Source: CBDCHC01 sp965277055 (GTDB taxonomy: Bacteria > Pseudomonadota > Gammaproteobacteria > PS1 > Pseudothioglobaceae). Taken from it: a DNA stretch of 64,000 nucleotides. Below the pieces are notes generated by a model. It searched no databases. It was not told the DNA's origin and saw nothing but the letters and a program-made list of their open reading frames with translations. The position numbers and the translations under genes are program-made. The stretch lies in NCBI GenBank assembly GCA_965277055.1, contig OZ255703.1:1488001-1552000 (forward strand). The letters are read 5' to 3'. Of this stretch, positions 17,802 through 26,174 are shown piece after piece. How positions within the stretch are numbered: position 1 is the stretch's first letter; every line of letters begins with the position of its first letter.

Positions 17802-18962
17802 TTATCGCCCCTTTATTTGCATTTTTTTATTAAAAATGTTGAGCACCAGAGAGATAGTCAATGATATAGTGAGATATACCAACATCGTAAGTAAGATAAT
17901 TTCAATGATTTGTCCTGTAACATTATTTACCGTGCCGACAAAAATGGTAAATATCTCAGAATATCCTACCGCTGTAGCGAGTGATGAATTTTTAGTTAGA
18001 TTTAAATATTGGTTAATAATAGGCGGAATCGCAACACGCAATGCTTGAGGTAGTATCACAAGACGTAGTGCATCAGACTGCTTGAGTCCTAGTGCACTCG
18101 CAGCTTCTTTTTGTCCTTTATCTACTGCTTCTATTCCACTTCTAATAGCTTCTGCAATATAGGTTGCAGTGTAAAGACTCAAAGCAAATGTGAGGGTAAA
18201 AAATTCTAAGGATAAATCAATCCCACCTTTGAAGTTAAATCCTTTTAGTGCAGGATAATCAAATTGTGCACCACTGATAAAATATACAATGAACGGAATA
18301 ATAAAAATTAAGCCAAAGAAATAAGGCAGAGTATTGGTAACTATCCCAGTTTCATCAAGTTTTTTCCGAGCTCGTCGTTTGATAATAATATAGCCAATAA
18401 TACCCAGGACTAACGCAGCAAGTACAAAATAAAAGCCACTTTCCATAATTGGGCTAGGGAGATAAAGACCTCTAGAGTTTACAAAAATAGCATCGCTAAA
18501 GTTGAGACTATTGCGAGGACCGGGAAAAGAATTTAGAGCAATCGCATACCAAAATAAAATTTGCAGAAGAATTGGCACATTACGTAAACTTTCGATATAA
18601 ATAGTTGCGAGTTTGCGAATAAGATAGTTGCTTGATAGGCGAGCGATGCCAATAATAAGCCCAATAAGTGTAGCGAAAAAGATGCCAACTACCGCAACCA
18701 CAAGTGTATTTACAATGCCTACTAAAAACGCTTGTAAATTAGTAGAAGAAGAGGAGTATTCCAAGAAGAAGGTGTCATTAACTTCAAATCCAGATTCATC
18801 AGATAAAAAGTCAAAACCACTATTAATTCCTTGTGCGGCAATATTGCTATTAAGGTTAGAAACTCCTAAAAATAGTACCGTAGTAATAATAACCACAACG
18901 AGTACTTGAAAGAAAATTGCGCGTACTTCGTTGTTGTATAGTAGTGTCTTAAATTTAGTCAC
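17802..18962 (-). CDS. aapQ: general L-amino-acid ABC permease AapQ
   Basis: A 386-residue permease with the AapQ/BztB layout: an N-terminal helix, a periplasmic segment with GFDFLSDESGFE, and a C-terminal transport domain with EAASALGLKQSDALR and LPQALRVAIPP. It is the second gene of the aap operon, 56 nt after aapJ. Confidence 0.93.
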   Translation of the reverse strand: MTKFKTLLYNNEVRAIFFQVLVVVIITTVLFLGVSNLNSNIAAQGINSGFDFLSDESGFEVNDTFFLEYSSSSTNLQAFLVGIVNTLVVAVVGIFFATLIGLIIGIARLSSNYLIRKLATIYIESLRNVPILLQILFWYAIALNSFPGPRNSLNFSDAIFVNSRGLYLPSPIMESGFYFVLAALVLGIIGYIIIKRRARKKLDETGIVTNTLPYFFGLIFIIPFIVYFISGAQFDYPALKGFNFKGGIDLSLEFFTLTFALSLYTATYIAEAIRSGIEAVDKGQKEAASALGLKQSDALRLVILPQALRVAIPPIINQYLNLTKNSSLATAVGYSEIFTIFVGTVNNVTGQIIEIILLTMLVYLTISLTISLVLNIFNKKMQIKGR

Positions 18963-19018
18963 AAAAAATATAAAAAGAAATCAAAAAATAGCTAGTCCGA
19001 AGACTAGCTATACAGAGA

Positions 19019-20011
19019 TTATCTAAACGCTGGAGCGTAAAGAATACCACCTTTGATCCATAATTGGTTTACACCTCTTGGTAAGCCTAATGGAGTAATA
19101 TTGCGCTCAAATGCTTCGCCGTAGTTACCTACTTGCTTCACAATATTATACGCCCATTTTTTATTAAGACCGAGGTGCTCATTGAGTTTACCTAATTTAC
19201 CCTGAAGTCTTTGTACACCTGGGTTATCTGATGGCGCATCAATAGTAGCTGAAGTAACACCAAGCTCTTCTGCTTCAATCATTGCATTTAATGACCATTT
19301 AACAATATTAAACCAATTATCATCACCTTGACGCACTACAGGACCTAATGGTTCTTTAGAAATAACATCACCTAGAATTTGTGCTGAATTAGGATTTTTA
19401 AGTGTTGATCTAATTGCCGCTAATTGAGATACATCTGAAGTAAGTGCATCACAACGACCTTTGGCAAACCCTTCTTTGGTTTGTGCAGAAGTATCATAGG
19501 TAATTGATTTAAATTCCATGCCATTAGAACGGAAATAATCTGAAAGGTTTAACTCAGTGGTAGTACCAGCTTGAATACAAAATGAAGCACCATCAAGTTC
19601 CTTGACATTGTTTATACCGAGACTTTTTTGCACCATAAAACCTTGACCATCATAATAGTTTACCCCAGCAAAGTTTAGACCAAGTGAAGTATCACGAGTG
19701 TGCGTCCATGTAGTATTTCTTGAAAGCATGTCGATTTCTTTACTTTGTAGTGCGGTAAATCTTTCTTTTGCGGTAAGTGGTACATATTTCACTTTAGATG
19801 CATTACCTAAAGTCGCAGCAGCTACTGCTCTGCAGACATCTACATCAATTCCAGACCAGTTACCACTATTGTCTGGAGTAGAAAAACCTGCTAACCCCGT
19901 AGAAACACCACAAGTTAAAAACCCTTTATCTTGAACATCTTCAAGTGTGCCCGCATTTGCATTAAGTGCAAGAGCAGTAACACCTAAAGCCATAAGCATA
20001 ACTTTTTTCAT
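19019..20011 (-). CDS. aapJ: general L-amino-acid-binding periplasmic protein AapJ
   Basis: A 330-residue substrate-binding protein with a Sec signal peptide (MKKVMLMALG, cleavage after NANA). The mature protein carries the AapJ/BztA signature, including GVSTGLAGFSTPD, GIDVDVCRAVAAA, WTHTRDTSLGLNF and TPLGLPRGVNQLW. It delivers a broad range of L-amino acids to AapQM. CGGAGAA lies before the start. A hairpin with a T6 tract lies in the leader 22 nt upstream, suggesting control by premature termination. Confidence 0.95.
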   Translation of the reverse strand: MKKVMLMALGVTALALNANAGTLEDVQDKGFLTCGVSTGLAGFSTPDNSGNWSGIDVDVCRAVAAATLGNASKVKYVPLTAKERFTALQSKEIDMLSRNTTWTHTRDTSLGLNFAGVNYYDGQGFMVQKSLGINNVKELDGASFCIQAGTTTELNLSDYFRSNGMEFKSITYDTSAQTKEGFAKGRCDALTSDVSQLAAIRSTLKNPNSAQILGDVISKEPLGPVVRQGDDNWFNIVKWSLNAMIEAEELGVTSATIDAPSDNPGVQRLQGKLGKLNEHLGLNKKWAYNIVKQVGNYGEAFERNITPLGLPRGVNQLWIKGGILYAPAFR

Positions 20012-20032
20012 TATCTATTCTCCGATTAAAAT

Positions 20033-20060
20033 AAAAAACTAGATGAAAGAGAACATCTAG
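20033..20060 (-). terminator. terminator-like hairpin in the aapJ leader
   Basis: On the minus strand CTAGATG pairs with CATCTAG around an 8-nt loop (plus-strand 20039-20060) and is followed at once by TTTTTT (20038-20033), 22 nt upstream of the aapJ start codon. Since the upstream gene diverges, this can only act on aapJ transcripts or on a short leader RNA. Confidence 0.55.
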
Positions 20061-20211
20061 CAATTGTATAAAATATAAAAATATCTTATAGTTGGTTTTT
20101 TACTCGCATAAGTATTTTTGTCAATACCTATAAGGTTTTTTATCGAAAAATACATCATTAATATGAAATAATCACACCGTGATAACTAAGAATTATTATG
20201 AAATTTATATG

Positions 20212-20808
20212 ATGAAATTATTTGGCGATGTGCGTTCTGGAAATTGTTATAAGGTACAACTTACATGTGCTTTATTAGACATTTCCTATGAATATATAGC
20301 AATAGATATTTTGGCTGGAGATACCAAAACACCTGAGTTTTTAGCCCGCTCTTCCGTGGGGCAAATTCCCATTGTAGCCTTGGATGATGGGACTATTCTT
20401 AGAGAATCAAATGCTATTTTGTATTATTTAGCCCAGGGGAGTAGTCTATTTCCCGAAGATATAGTGCATCAGACTCAGGTGCTTTCTTGGCAGTATTTTG
20501 AACAATATAGTCATGAGCCGTATATTGCAGTAGCACGCTTTATTCAACTCTACTTGGGACTCCCAGAGGATAAACGTGCAGAATTTGAAGCAAAGCAAAT
20601 TGGCGGCAATAATGCACTTATGATTATGAATGAGCACTTAGCGCATCACAATTATTTTGTCGGTGGGGCGTTAAGTATTGCTGATATTTCATTATTTGCT
20701 TATACGCATAAAGCAGCAGAAGGGGGCTTTAACCTTGCAGAGTATCCATATATTAAGCAGTGGATAAAGCGCATTGAATCTGAAGCTCGCTTTATTCCTA
20801 TGGGGTAG
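20212..20808 (+). CDS. glutathione S-transferase family protein
   Basis: A 198-residue GST with an N-terminal thioredoxin fold (MKLFGDVRSGNCYKVQL, where Ser in RSGNC is the likely catalytic position; QIPIVALDDG; RESNAILYYLA) and a helical C-terminal domain with ADISLFAYTH. It would conjugate or reduce substrates with glutathione. I start at the ATG at 20212, because the upstream residues do not align with GSTs; an adjacent ATG at 20209 is equally possible. No clear ribosome-binding site is visible. Confidence 0.85.
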   Translation: MKLFGDVRSGNCYKVQLTCALLDISYEYIAIDILAGDTKTPEFLARSSVGQIPIVALDDGTILRESNAILYYLAQGSSLFPEDIVHQTQVLSWQYFEQYSHEPYIAVARFIQLYLGLPEDKRAEFEAKQIGGNNALMIMNEHLAHHNYFVGGALSIADISLFAYTHKAAEGGFNLAEYPYIKQWIKRIESEARFIPMG

Positions 20809-20849
20809 ATTCGTTACAGTAAAATGCTATTTCTTTTTTTGTCATTAAT

Positions 20850-21539
20850 TTGACTACTCAAGTAAACGAGCTGTTTTGTGCCTTTAAAAATGCTTACCCA
20901 ATTATGCTTGGGTATATATTAGTATCTGCGATTTTTGGTATTACTGCAGTAGAGTTGGGCTTGTCTCTGTGGTTTATTGCTCTCATCTCATTATTAGTAT
21001 ATGCAGGTACGGGGCAGTTTATCTTCTTAGTGTTGTTTTCTCAAAGTGCATCACTGGTTACCATTGTTCTCACTATTTTTTTAGTGAACCTTAGATATCT
21101 GCTCATGTCTATGTACATGACTAATGTATTTGATAATAAAGGACTTAATAGATGGTTTAGACCACTCTATGCTTTTCAAATTACTGATGAAAGTTTTGCT
21201 TTTCAAACGAATAATCATGAGTTTGGCTATCGCTACTTTATATATTTTAATATGTGGTGCCATATTTCGTGGATTGTAGGGAGTGTCATTGGCGCACTAT
21301 TGTATGAGTATTTGGGAGATTTGGATACATTAAACCTTGAGTATGGTATCACGGCAATGATGATGTACGTACTGACATTGCTTATTAATACTAAGCTAAA
21401 GTTAATAATCACTGGCATTGCTGTGGTGCTTATGATTATATTGCAAGTATTGTACCCAAGTTATGCTAATATTTTTATAGCAACCATTGTCGCAAGTAGT
21501 ATAGGAGTAGTATGCAAGAAGAAGAACTACTTCTCGTAA
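20850..21539 (+). CDS. azlC: AzlC-family branched-chain amino-acid exporter, large subunit
   Basis: A 229-residue membrane protein with AzlC features: MLGYILVSAIFGITAVE, YAGTGQFIFLVL and FLVNLRYLLMSMYM. With AzlD (BrnE type) it exports branched-chain amino acids. The frame seems to start at a TTG at 20850; the next internal ATG would remove part of the first helix. It overlaps azlD by 28 nt. Confidence 0.88.
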   Translation: MTTQVNELFCAFKNAYPIMLGYILVSAIFGITAVELGLSLWFIALISLLVYAGTGQFIFLVLFSQSASLVTIVLTIFLVNLRYLLMSMYMTNVFDNKGLNRWFRPLYAFQITDESFAFQTNNHEFGYRYFIYFNMWCHISWIVGSVIGALLYEYLGDLDTLNLEYGITAMMMYVLTLLINTKLKLIITGIAVVLMIILQVLYPSYANIFIATIVASSIGVVCKKKNYFS

Positions 21540-21826
21540 TTATCTTAATGATGGTAGTAACCTATATTTCTCGGGTATTTCCGATGATTATCCCGAGTAG
21601 ATATTATCCTTCATGGCTAAAAGAAAGTCTGGAGTTTTTACCAGCGGCCAGTATTGCCGTGGTGGTCTTGCCAGATATTATTTTACGAAGTTATGAGAGT
21701 TATTTCTTAACTCCAACGTTTTTAACCTCCATTGTTGCAATCTTGATAGCAATATATTCTAAAAGTTTGATTATTACGGTCATTGCCTCGCTGGTAGTAC
21801 TGTATACTTTAGGAGGTATCCTCTAA
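21512..21826 (+). CDS. azlD: AzlD-family exporter small subunit
   Basis: A 104-residue, four-helix hydrophobic protein with the AzlD pattern (VVTYISRVFPMI, SLEFLPAASIAVVVLPDI). It partners AzlC. The reading frame overlaps the end of azlC by 28 nt, as is usual for this pair. Confidence 0.88.
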   Translation: MQEEELLLVIILMMVVTYISRVFPMIIPSRYYPSWLKESLEFLPAASIAVVVLPDIILRSYESYFLTPTFLTSIVAILIAIYSKSLIITVIASLVVLYTLGGIL

Positions 21827-21868
21827 TGAACCATGGTATTTATACAAGATTTGCTATAAAATAATATA

Positions 21869-22225
21869 ATGATTGAAAATTATCTTCCTATTCTCATTTT
21901 TATTTTCTTAGGTATATTGTTTGGTTTTGGCCCGATGCTTCTGGGTTATCTTGCCTCTCCTAAAAAACCTAATGAAGCTAAAAATTCTCAGTTTGAATGT
22001 GGCTTCCCAGCTTTTGATGATTCACGTATGTACTTTAATGTGCGTTATTATTTAGTAGCTATTTTATTTATCTTATTTGATTTAGAAGTGGCATTTGTAT
22101 TTCCTTGGGCAGTAGTCCAAGACTCTTTAGGTTGGTTTGGCTTTGCCTCTATGAGTGTCTTTTTAGGCATACTGGTAGCAGGATTTATCTTTGAATGGAA
22201 AAAGGGCGCACTCGATTGGGAATAA
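21869..22225 (+). CDS. nuoA: NADH-quinone oxidoreductase subunit A
   Basis: A 118-residue membrane subunit of complex I with three helices and the conserved loop SQFECGFPAF (whose Cys lies near the quinone channel) and RYYLVAILFILFDLEVAF. Normally nuoA is directly followed by nuoB; here nuoB begins about 12.5 kb downstream, with nitrate-assimilation genes and a transposon between. The gene itself is intact. Confidence 0.96.
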   Translation: MIENYLPILIFIFLGILFGFGPMLLGYLASPKKPNEAKNSQFECGFPAFDDSRMYFNVRYYLVAILFILFDLEVAFVFPWAVVQDSLGWFGFASMSVFLGILVAGFIFEWKKGALDWE

Positions 22226-22246
22226 CCTACAATCTACATTCCCATT

Positions 22247-22732
22247 ATGCCTATCACTCTGCTGATACTTTCTCTTTTTAGTTTTCTATTGGGAATTTTA
22301 TTACCCATGTTTAGTATGCAAACATTTTGGATATTTGAACATCAGTTTTCTATTGTGGGTGGCGTGTATCAACTCATAGTTAATTATGAGATATTACTAG
22401 CGATTATTTTGATATTATTTAGTATTGTCTTACCTCTGTATAAATACTATCTTATGGGGAGGTATGTTTTGCTTCGTACTACTCTAGAGGAGCAATTAAG
22501 ACTCGTGAGTCAATTGCAACATATAGGCAAGTGGTCAATGGCAGAAGTATTTGTAATTGCTATATTTGTTGTAGTATTTAAAGTAGGGAGCATGGCTTCT
22601 GTAAGCACTCATATAGGACTATATTTATTTAGCGCTTCTATCATTCTCTCATTGATACTCTCTCACACTATTATGAAAGAGTATCAATGGGTACTGAAAG
22701 ATAATACAAATAAGGAGAACAATATTACTTAA
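22247..22732 (+). CDS. PqiA-domain inner-membrane protein
   Basis: A 161-residue protein equal to one PqiA domain of about four helices, with the hallmark GKWSMAEVFVIA near residue 96 and a preceding ATL-like stretch. E. coli PqiA has two such domains and supports the MCE protein PqiB in lipid transport between membranes. Here it is a single unit without PqiB or PqiC, sitting 21 nt after nuoA and convergent with the nitrate transporter operon. The first domain's zinc-finger Cys are not visible. Confidence 0.75.
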   Translation: MPITLLILSLFSFLLGILLPMFSMQTFWIFEHQFSIVGGVYQLIVNYEILLAIILILFSIVLPLYKYYLMGRYVLLRTTLEEQLRLVSQLQHIGKWSMAEVFVIAIFVVVFKVGSMASVSTHIGLYLFSASIILSLILSHTIMKEYQWVLKDNTNKENNIT

Positions 22733-22751
22733 GTACCTGAGAAAATGGTTA

Positions 22752-23546
22752 CTATGACGCCTTGGTTTCTTGCGAGTGGTCGTTATATAGAAACTCTAGT
22801 AACTCACTTCTGCATCTATTGTATTCATCAGTTTTTGCAGCTTCTACTCTATCTCGCGGACGCGGTAAATTCACATCTACAATTTTGCCAATTGTTGCTG
22901 CTGGACCATTGGTCATCATCACAATCTTATCTGAAAGCAAAACCGCTTCATCACTATCATGAGTGACCATAATCATTGTATTGCCAAGTTTCATCTGAAT
23001 TTCCATTACACTCTCTTGCAAATTAGCTCGTGTCAACGCATCTAGCGCGCCAAAAGGTTCGTCTAATAATAATACTTCGGGCTCCATAGATAAGGCTCTC
23101 GCAATACCTACACGTTGTTTCATGCCACCAGAGATTTCACTCGGAAGTTTATCTGCCGCATGTGCCATATTCACCAATTCTAAGTTATGCATAATCCACT
23201 CACGTTTCTCGGCTTTTGTTTTAGATTTGCTAAATACTTGATTTACAGCAAGTGCTACATTGTCATATACTGAAAGCCATGGCATCAGCGAATGGTTTTG
23301 AAATACAAATGCACGTTCAGGTCCTGGAGTAGTTACATGCTTATTGTTTAAAAGTACCCCGCCTTTAGTGGCGTTCAAAATACCAGCAATAATATTAAGA
23401 ACCGTCGATTTACCACAGCCTGAGTGACCAATAATGGAGATAAACTCTCCTTTATTTATTTTGAGGGTTACATCATCTAGTGCTTTAAATATAGTACCAC
23501 CAGTATTAAATTCCATATCTACATGGCTAATTTCTACATGTGTCAT
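22752..23546 (-). CDS. nrtD: nitrate ABC transporter ATP-binding protein
   Basis: A 264-residue ABC ATPase with Walker A GHSGCGKST, signature ISGGMKQRVG, Walker B VLLLDEPFGALD and switch His in MVTHDSDEA. The NHSLMPWLSVYDNV and MTNGPAATIG stretches are typical of the nitrate/taurine importer group (NrtD, NasD). It is the last gene of nrtA-nrtB-nrtD and carries no fused NrtA-like sensor domain as NrtC does. Confidence 0.9.
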   Translation of the reverse strand: MTHVEISHVDMEFNTGGTIFKALDDVTLKINKGEFISIIGHSGCGKSTVLNIIAGILNATKGGVLLNNKHVTTPGPERAFVFQNHSLMPWLSVYDNVALAVNQVFSKSKTKAEKREWIMHNLELVNMAHAADKLPSEISGGMKQRVGIARALSMEPEVLLLDEPFGALDALTRANLQESVMEIQMKLGNTMIMVTHDSDEAVLLSDKIVMMTNGPAATIGKIVDVNLPRPRDRVEAAKTDEYNRCRSELLEFLYNDHSQETKAS

Positions 23547-23555
23547 GTGCTCTCC

Positions 23556-24494
23556 TTAACGCAAGTTACTATCTTTATTCCAAGATAATTGTTGTTGTAA
23601 AAATAATATCACTCGGTCCAAAACAAAACCAATCAAGCCAATGACGATCACCGCAGACATTATACGTGCCATGGACTGCGAGCTACCATTTTGAAATTCA
23701 TCCCAAACAAACTTACCAAGTCCCGGGCTTTGTGAAAGCATTTCAGCGGCAATTAATACCATCCATGCAATACCAATAGATACTCTGAGTCCAGCAAAAA
23801 TCATCGGTAGCGAAGCAGGAATGACTACTTTAGTAATATGTGTAAATAGATTAAGTCTTAGGACAAAAGAAACATTGAGTAAATCTTTACTTACTCCTGT
23901 AACTCCTACTGCAGTATTGATAATCGTTGGCCATATAGAGCTCAGAATAACGGTAATAGTTGCTATGATAAATGATTTTTCAAACATAGGGTCACTACTG
24001 GTATATACCGCACTAATAACAATAGTAACCAGTGGCAACCACGCAAGTGGTGAGACTGGTTTAAAGATCTGGATAAGCGGATTCACTGCATTGTACATTT
24101 TTTCTGAAATACCAATAATTATGCCTATGGGTATTGCTATTAATGAGCCCAATATAAAGGCAGTCATCACAGTTTTTAACGAGGTAAAAACCTGATCAAT
24201 AAAAGTAGGAGCTCCAGTATATGGGCGAATTTTTGGCACATAGGTTGGATCTTTTTCTAAACGTTTGGCATTTCTTTTTTCTTGTCTCTCGTAAAATTTT
24301 TGTTCCTTAATACTTTCTGTATGATGTTCATCAACAAGATTATTGAGTTGAGAATATACCGCTAAAGGACCCGGAAAGGTTCCAAGTGAAGTGGTAATAT
24401 TTTGGGCTACTGCATGCCAAAAAAACAAGAAAGAAACAATACCTATAAGTGCTAACAATACACTTTGTTGTAGTTTTTGGATATTTTTAAACAT
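23556..24494 (-). CDS. nrtB: nitrate ABC transporter permease
   Basis: A 312-residue permease with the NrtB layout: an N-terminal helix, a charged loop (YERQEKRNAKRLEKDPTYV, as in proteobacterial NrtB), and a C-terminal transport domain containing VSPLAWLPLV, GLRVSIGIAWMVLIAAEML and GLGKFVWDEF. It forms the membrane channel for nitrate. It lies 9 nt before nrtD and 62 nt after nrtA, with a stable hairpin in that gap. Confidence 0.92.
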   Translation of the reverse strand: MFKNIQKLQQSVLLALIGIVSFLFFWHAVAQNITTSLGTFPGPLAVYSQLNNLVDEHHTESIKEQKFYERQEKRNAKRLEKDPTYVPKIRPYTGAPTFIDQVFTSLKTVMTAFILGSLIAIPIGIIIGISEKMYNAVNPLIQIFKPVSPLAWLPLVTIVISAVYTSSDPMFEKSFIIATITVILSSIWPTIINTAVGVTGVSKDLLNVSFVLRLNLFTHITKVVIPASLPMIFAGLRVSIGIAWMVLIAAEMLSQSPGLGKFVWDEFQNGSSQSMARIMSAVIVIGLIGFVLDRVILFLQQQLSWNKDSNLR

Positions 24495-24521
24495 AATACA
24501 TCGCTGTAGTAAATAAGAAAT

Positions 24522-24543
24522 ACAGGGGCAGAGCTGCCCCTGT
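24522..24543 (-). terminator. intercistronic hairpin between nrtA and nrtB
   Basis: ACAGGGGC and GCCCCTGT pair over 8 bp (10 with a very tight loop) around AGAGCT. There is no T tract. GC-rich stems after a binding-protein gene often stabilise the upstream message, so nrtA would be made in excess over nrtBD. Confidence 0.6.
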
Positions 24544-24556
24544 GATACCTAAGGGA

Positions 24557-25906
24557 TTATTTAATGCCGATAGAGAATTTTGCGAGATATTCGTTTGGCT
24601 GTGTACCATCAAATGCGATATTATCAATAAACTCTGTTTGTGGTGGTTTATAGCCAGTTTCAGTAGAGAAATTCGGGAAATCACTTGCCTTCATATATCC
24701 CTCTGCAATAAGTTCTTTAGCAGCGATTTCATAGATATCGGGGCGATATACTTTTTTCGCTATTTCAGCATACCAGCTATCTGATTTACTTTCACTGATT
24801 TGTCCCCAACGGCGCATTTGTGTGAGATACCATGTTGCATCAGAGTAATATGGATAGGTTGCATTCTTTCTAAAGAAAATATTGAAATCAGGCTCATCCC
24901 GCTTATCACCTTTTTCATATTCAAAGAACCCAGTCATAGAGTTTGCAATTACTTTTTCATCTGCACCAACATAGTTTGGTTTAGATAAAATTTTCACCGC
25001 TTCCATTCTATTAGCATTATCATTTTCATCTAGCCATTTTGCTGCCCTGAGCATTGCTTTGACAATTCTAATCGTAGTATTAGGGTTTTTGCTATAAAAA
25101 TCTTCACGCATACCAAACACTTTTTCAGGGTTATCTTTCCAGATACCATTATCAGAAATTACTGGCACTCCAATACCTTTAAATACTGCTTGTTGGTTCC
25201 ATGGTTCCCCTACACAATAGCCATAGATTGTTCCTGCTTCCATAGTAGCCGGCATTTGTGGTGGTGGAGTGACTGATAATAACACATCTGCATCAATTGT
25301 GCCAGATGTGTCACCTGTTTCTGGAGCGTAATACCCCGGGTGCAATCCTCCAGCAGCGAGCCAGTATCTGAGCTCATAGTTATGGGTAGAGACTGGAAAT
25401 ACCATACCCATTTTAAATGGTTTACCTGATTCTTTAAAGTCATCAACTACCGGTTTTAAACTACTTGCATTAATTGGGTGGATAGTTTTACCAGAGCTGT
25501 CAGTAGGCACATTTTGCTTCATTTGCGCCCAAATATCATTGGATACAGTAATCGCATTACCATTTAAGTCCATTGATATTGGAGTGATAATATCTGCTTT
25601 AGTACCATAGCCAATAGTTGCTGCCAAGGGTTGACCAGCTAACATATGCGCACCATCTAAAGATCCTGAAATTACCCCGTCAAGTAATACTTTCCAGTTT
25701 GCTTGAGCTTCTAATGTTACGTATAAGCCCTCATCTTCAAAATAGCCTTTTTCATAGGCAATTGCTAGAGGAGCCATGTCAGTAAGTTTGATAAAGCCAA
25801 ACTTAAGTTCTTCTTTTTCTGCATACCCAACTTCAGCATATACAGTACCCGACATCACTAATGCAACACTTGCTGCTAATGTCATTTTTTTAATTGTGTG
25901 AAACAT
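24557..25906 (-). CDS. nrtA: nitrate-binding protein of the ABC transporter
   Basis: A 449-residue NrtA-type substrate-binding protein. It has a signal peptide cleaved after VYA, then LKFGFIKLTDMAPLAIAYEK, LDGAHMLAGQPLAATIG and MDLNGNAITVSNDIW, which characterise nitrate-binding members. There is no Cys for a lipid anchor, so it is soluble in the periplasm. It leads the nrtABD operon, which diverges from nirB-nasA; a putative ANTAR-type leader lies directly upstream. Confidence 0.95.
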   Translation of the reverse strand: MFHTIKKMTLAASVALVMSGTVYAEVGYAEKEELKFGFIKLTDMAPLAIAYEKGYFEDEGLYVTLEAQANWKVLLDGVISGSLDGAHMLAGQPLAATIGYGTKADIITPISMDLNGNAITVSNDIWAQMKQNVPTDSSGKTIHPINASSLKPVVDDFKESGKPFKMGMVFPVSTHNYELRYWLAAGGLHPGYYAPETGDTSGTIDADVLLSVTPPPQMPATMEAGTIYGYCVGEPWNQQAVFKGIGVPVISDNGIWKDNPEKVFGMREDFYSKNPNTTIRIVKAMLRAAKWLDENDNANRMEAVKILSKPNYVGADEKVIANSMTGFFEYEKGDKRDEPDFNIFFRKNATYPYYSDATWYLTQMRRWGQISESKSDSWYAEIAKKVYRPDIYEIAAKELIAEGYMKASDFPNFSTETGYKPPQTEFIDNIAFDGTQPNEYLAKFSIGIK

Positions 25907-25935
25907 ATAATTTCCTTATTAAGTTAAAAATAAAT

Positions 25936-25979
25936 AAAGAAATCTTCTTTGATTACGGTTTGATACTTCGTTTTATCAA
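25936..25979 (-). promoter_or_regulatory. putative ANTAR-type dual-hexaloop leader of nrtABD
   Basis: Minus-strand reading. P1 is TTGATA/TATCAA (25960-25979) closing AAACGAAG, which becomes the hexaloop AACGAA if an A-G pair closes it. After 5 nt, P2 is AATC/GATT (25941-25954) closing the hexaloop AAAGAA. Both loops have A at position 1 and G at position 4, as in RNA targets of NasR/NasT/EutV-type ANTAR proteins. P2 overlaps a weak terminator-like hairpin AAAGAA-GAT-TTCTTT (25936-25950) that is followed by ATTTATTTTT. The P1 loop is identical to that found upstream of nirB. Confidence 0.5.
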
Positions 25980-26013
25980 GATAAGTGTTGTGAAAGGAAC
26001 ACCTAAAGAAAAA

Positions 26014-26027
26014 TGTCAACGTTGACA
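26014..26027. promoter_or_regulatory. perfect 14-bp palindrome TGTCAACGTTGACA
   Basis: A fully symmetric site in the nrtA upstream region, 108 nt before the start codon. It also contains TTGACA on either strand. It may be an operator for nitrate or redox control, but I cannot name the regulator. Confidence 0.45.
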
Positions 26028-26077
26028 CCTTAATTCAATTATACATAGTATTGAAAACAATATTAGATTATTTAATA

Positions 26078-26111
26078 TTGATTTTGGGAATTATATACCT
26101 AAATCCGCAAA
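26078..26111 (+). repeat. left transposon end: target duplication plus terminal inverted repeat
   Basis: TTGATTTT (26078-26085) is followed by the 26-bp inverted repeat (26086-26111). A partial internal copy of the repeat core, TATACAATCCGCAAA, occurs at 26141-26155 and may be a second transposase-binding site. Confidence 0.95.
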
Positions 26112-26174
26112 ACATACTTGAGTTCTTTTCTCTAAAGTGGTATACAATCCGCAAATAACAAAGTAATTATAATC

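Noticed and set aside
20161..20185. ATCAC/GTGAT palindrome upstream of the GST gene
   Set aside because: Only 5 bp per arm; likely by chance in AT-rich sequence.
25960..25979. FNR-type site (TTGAT...ATCAA) upstream of nrtA
   Set aside because: The half-sites are 10 nt apart, not 4; a leader hairpin explains the symmetry better.
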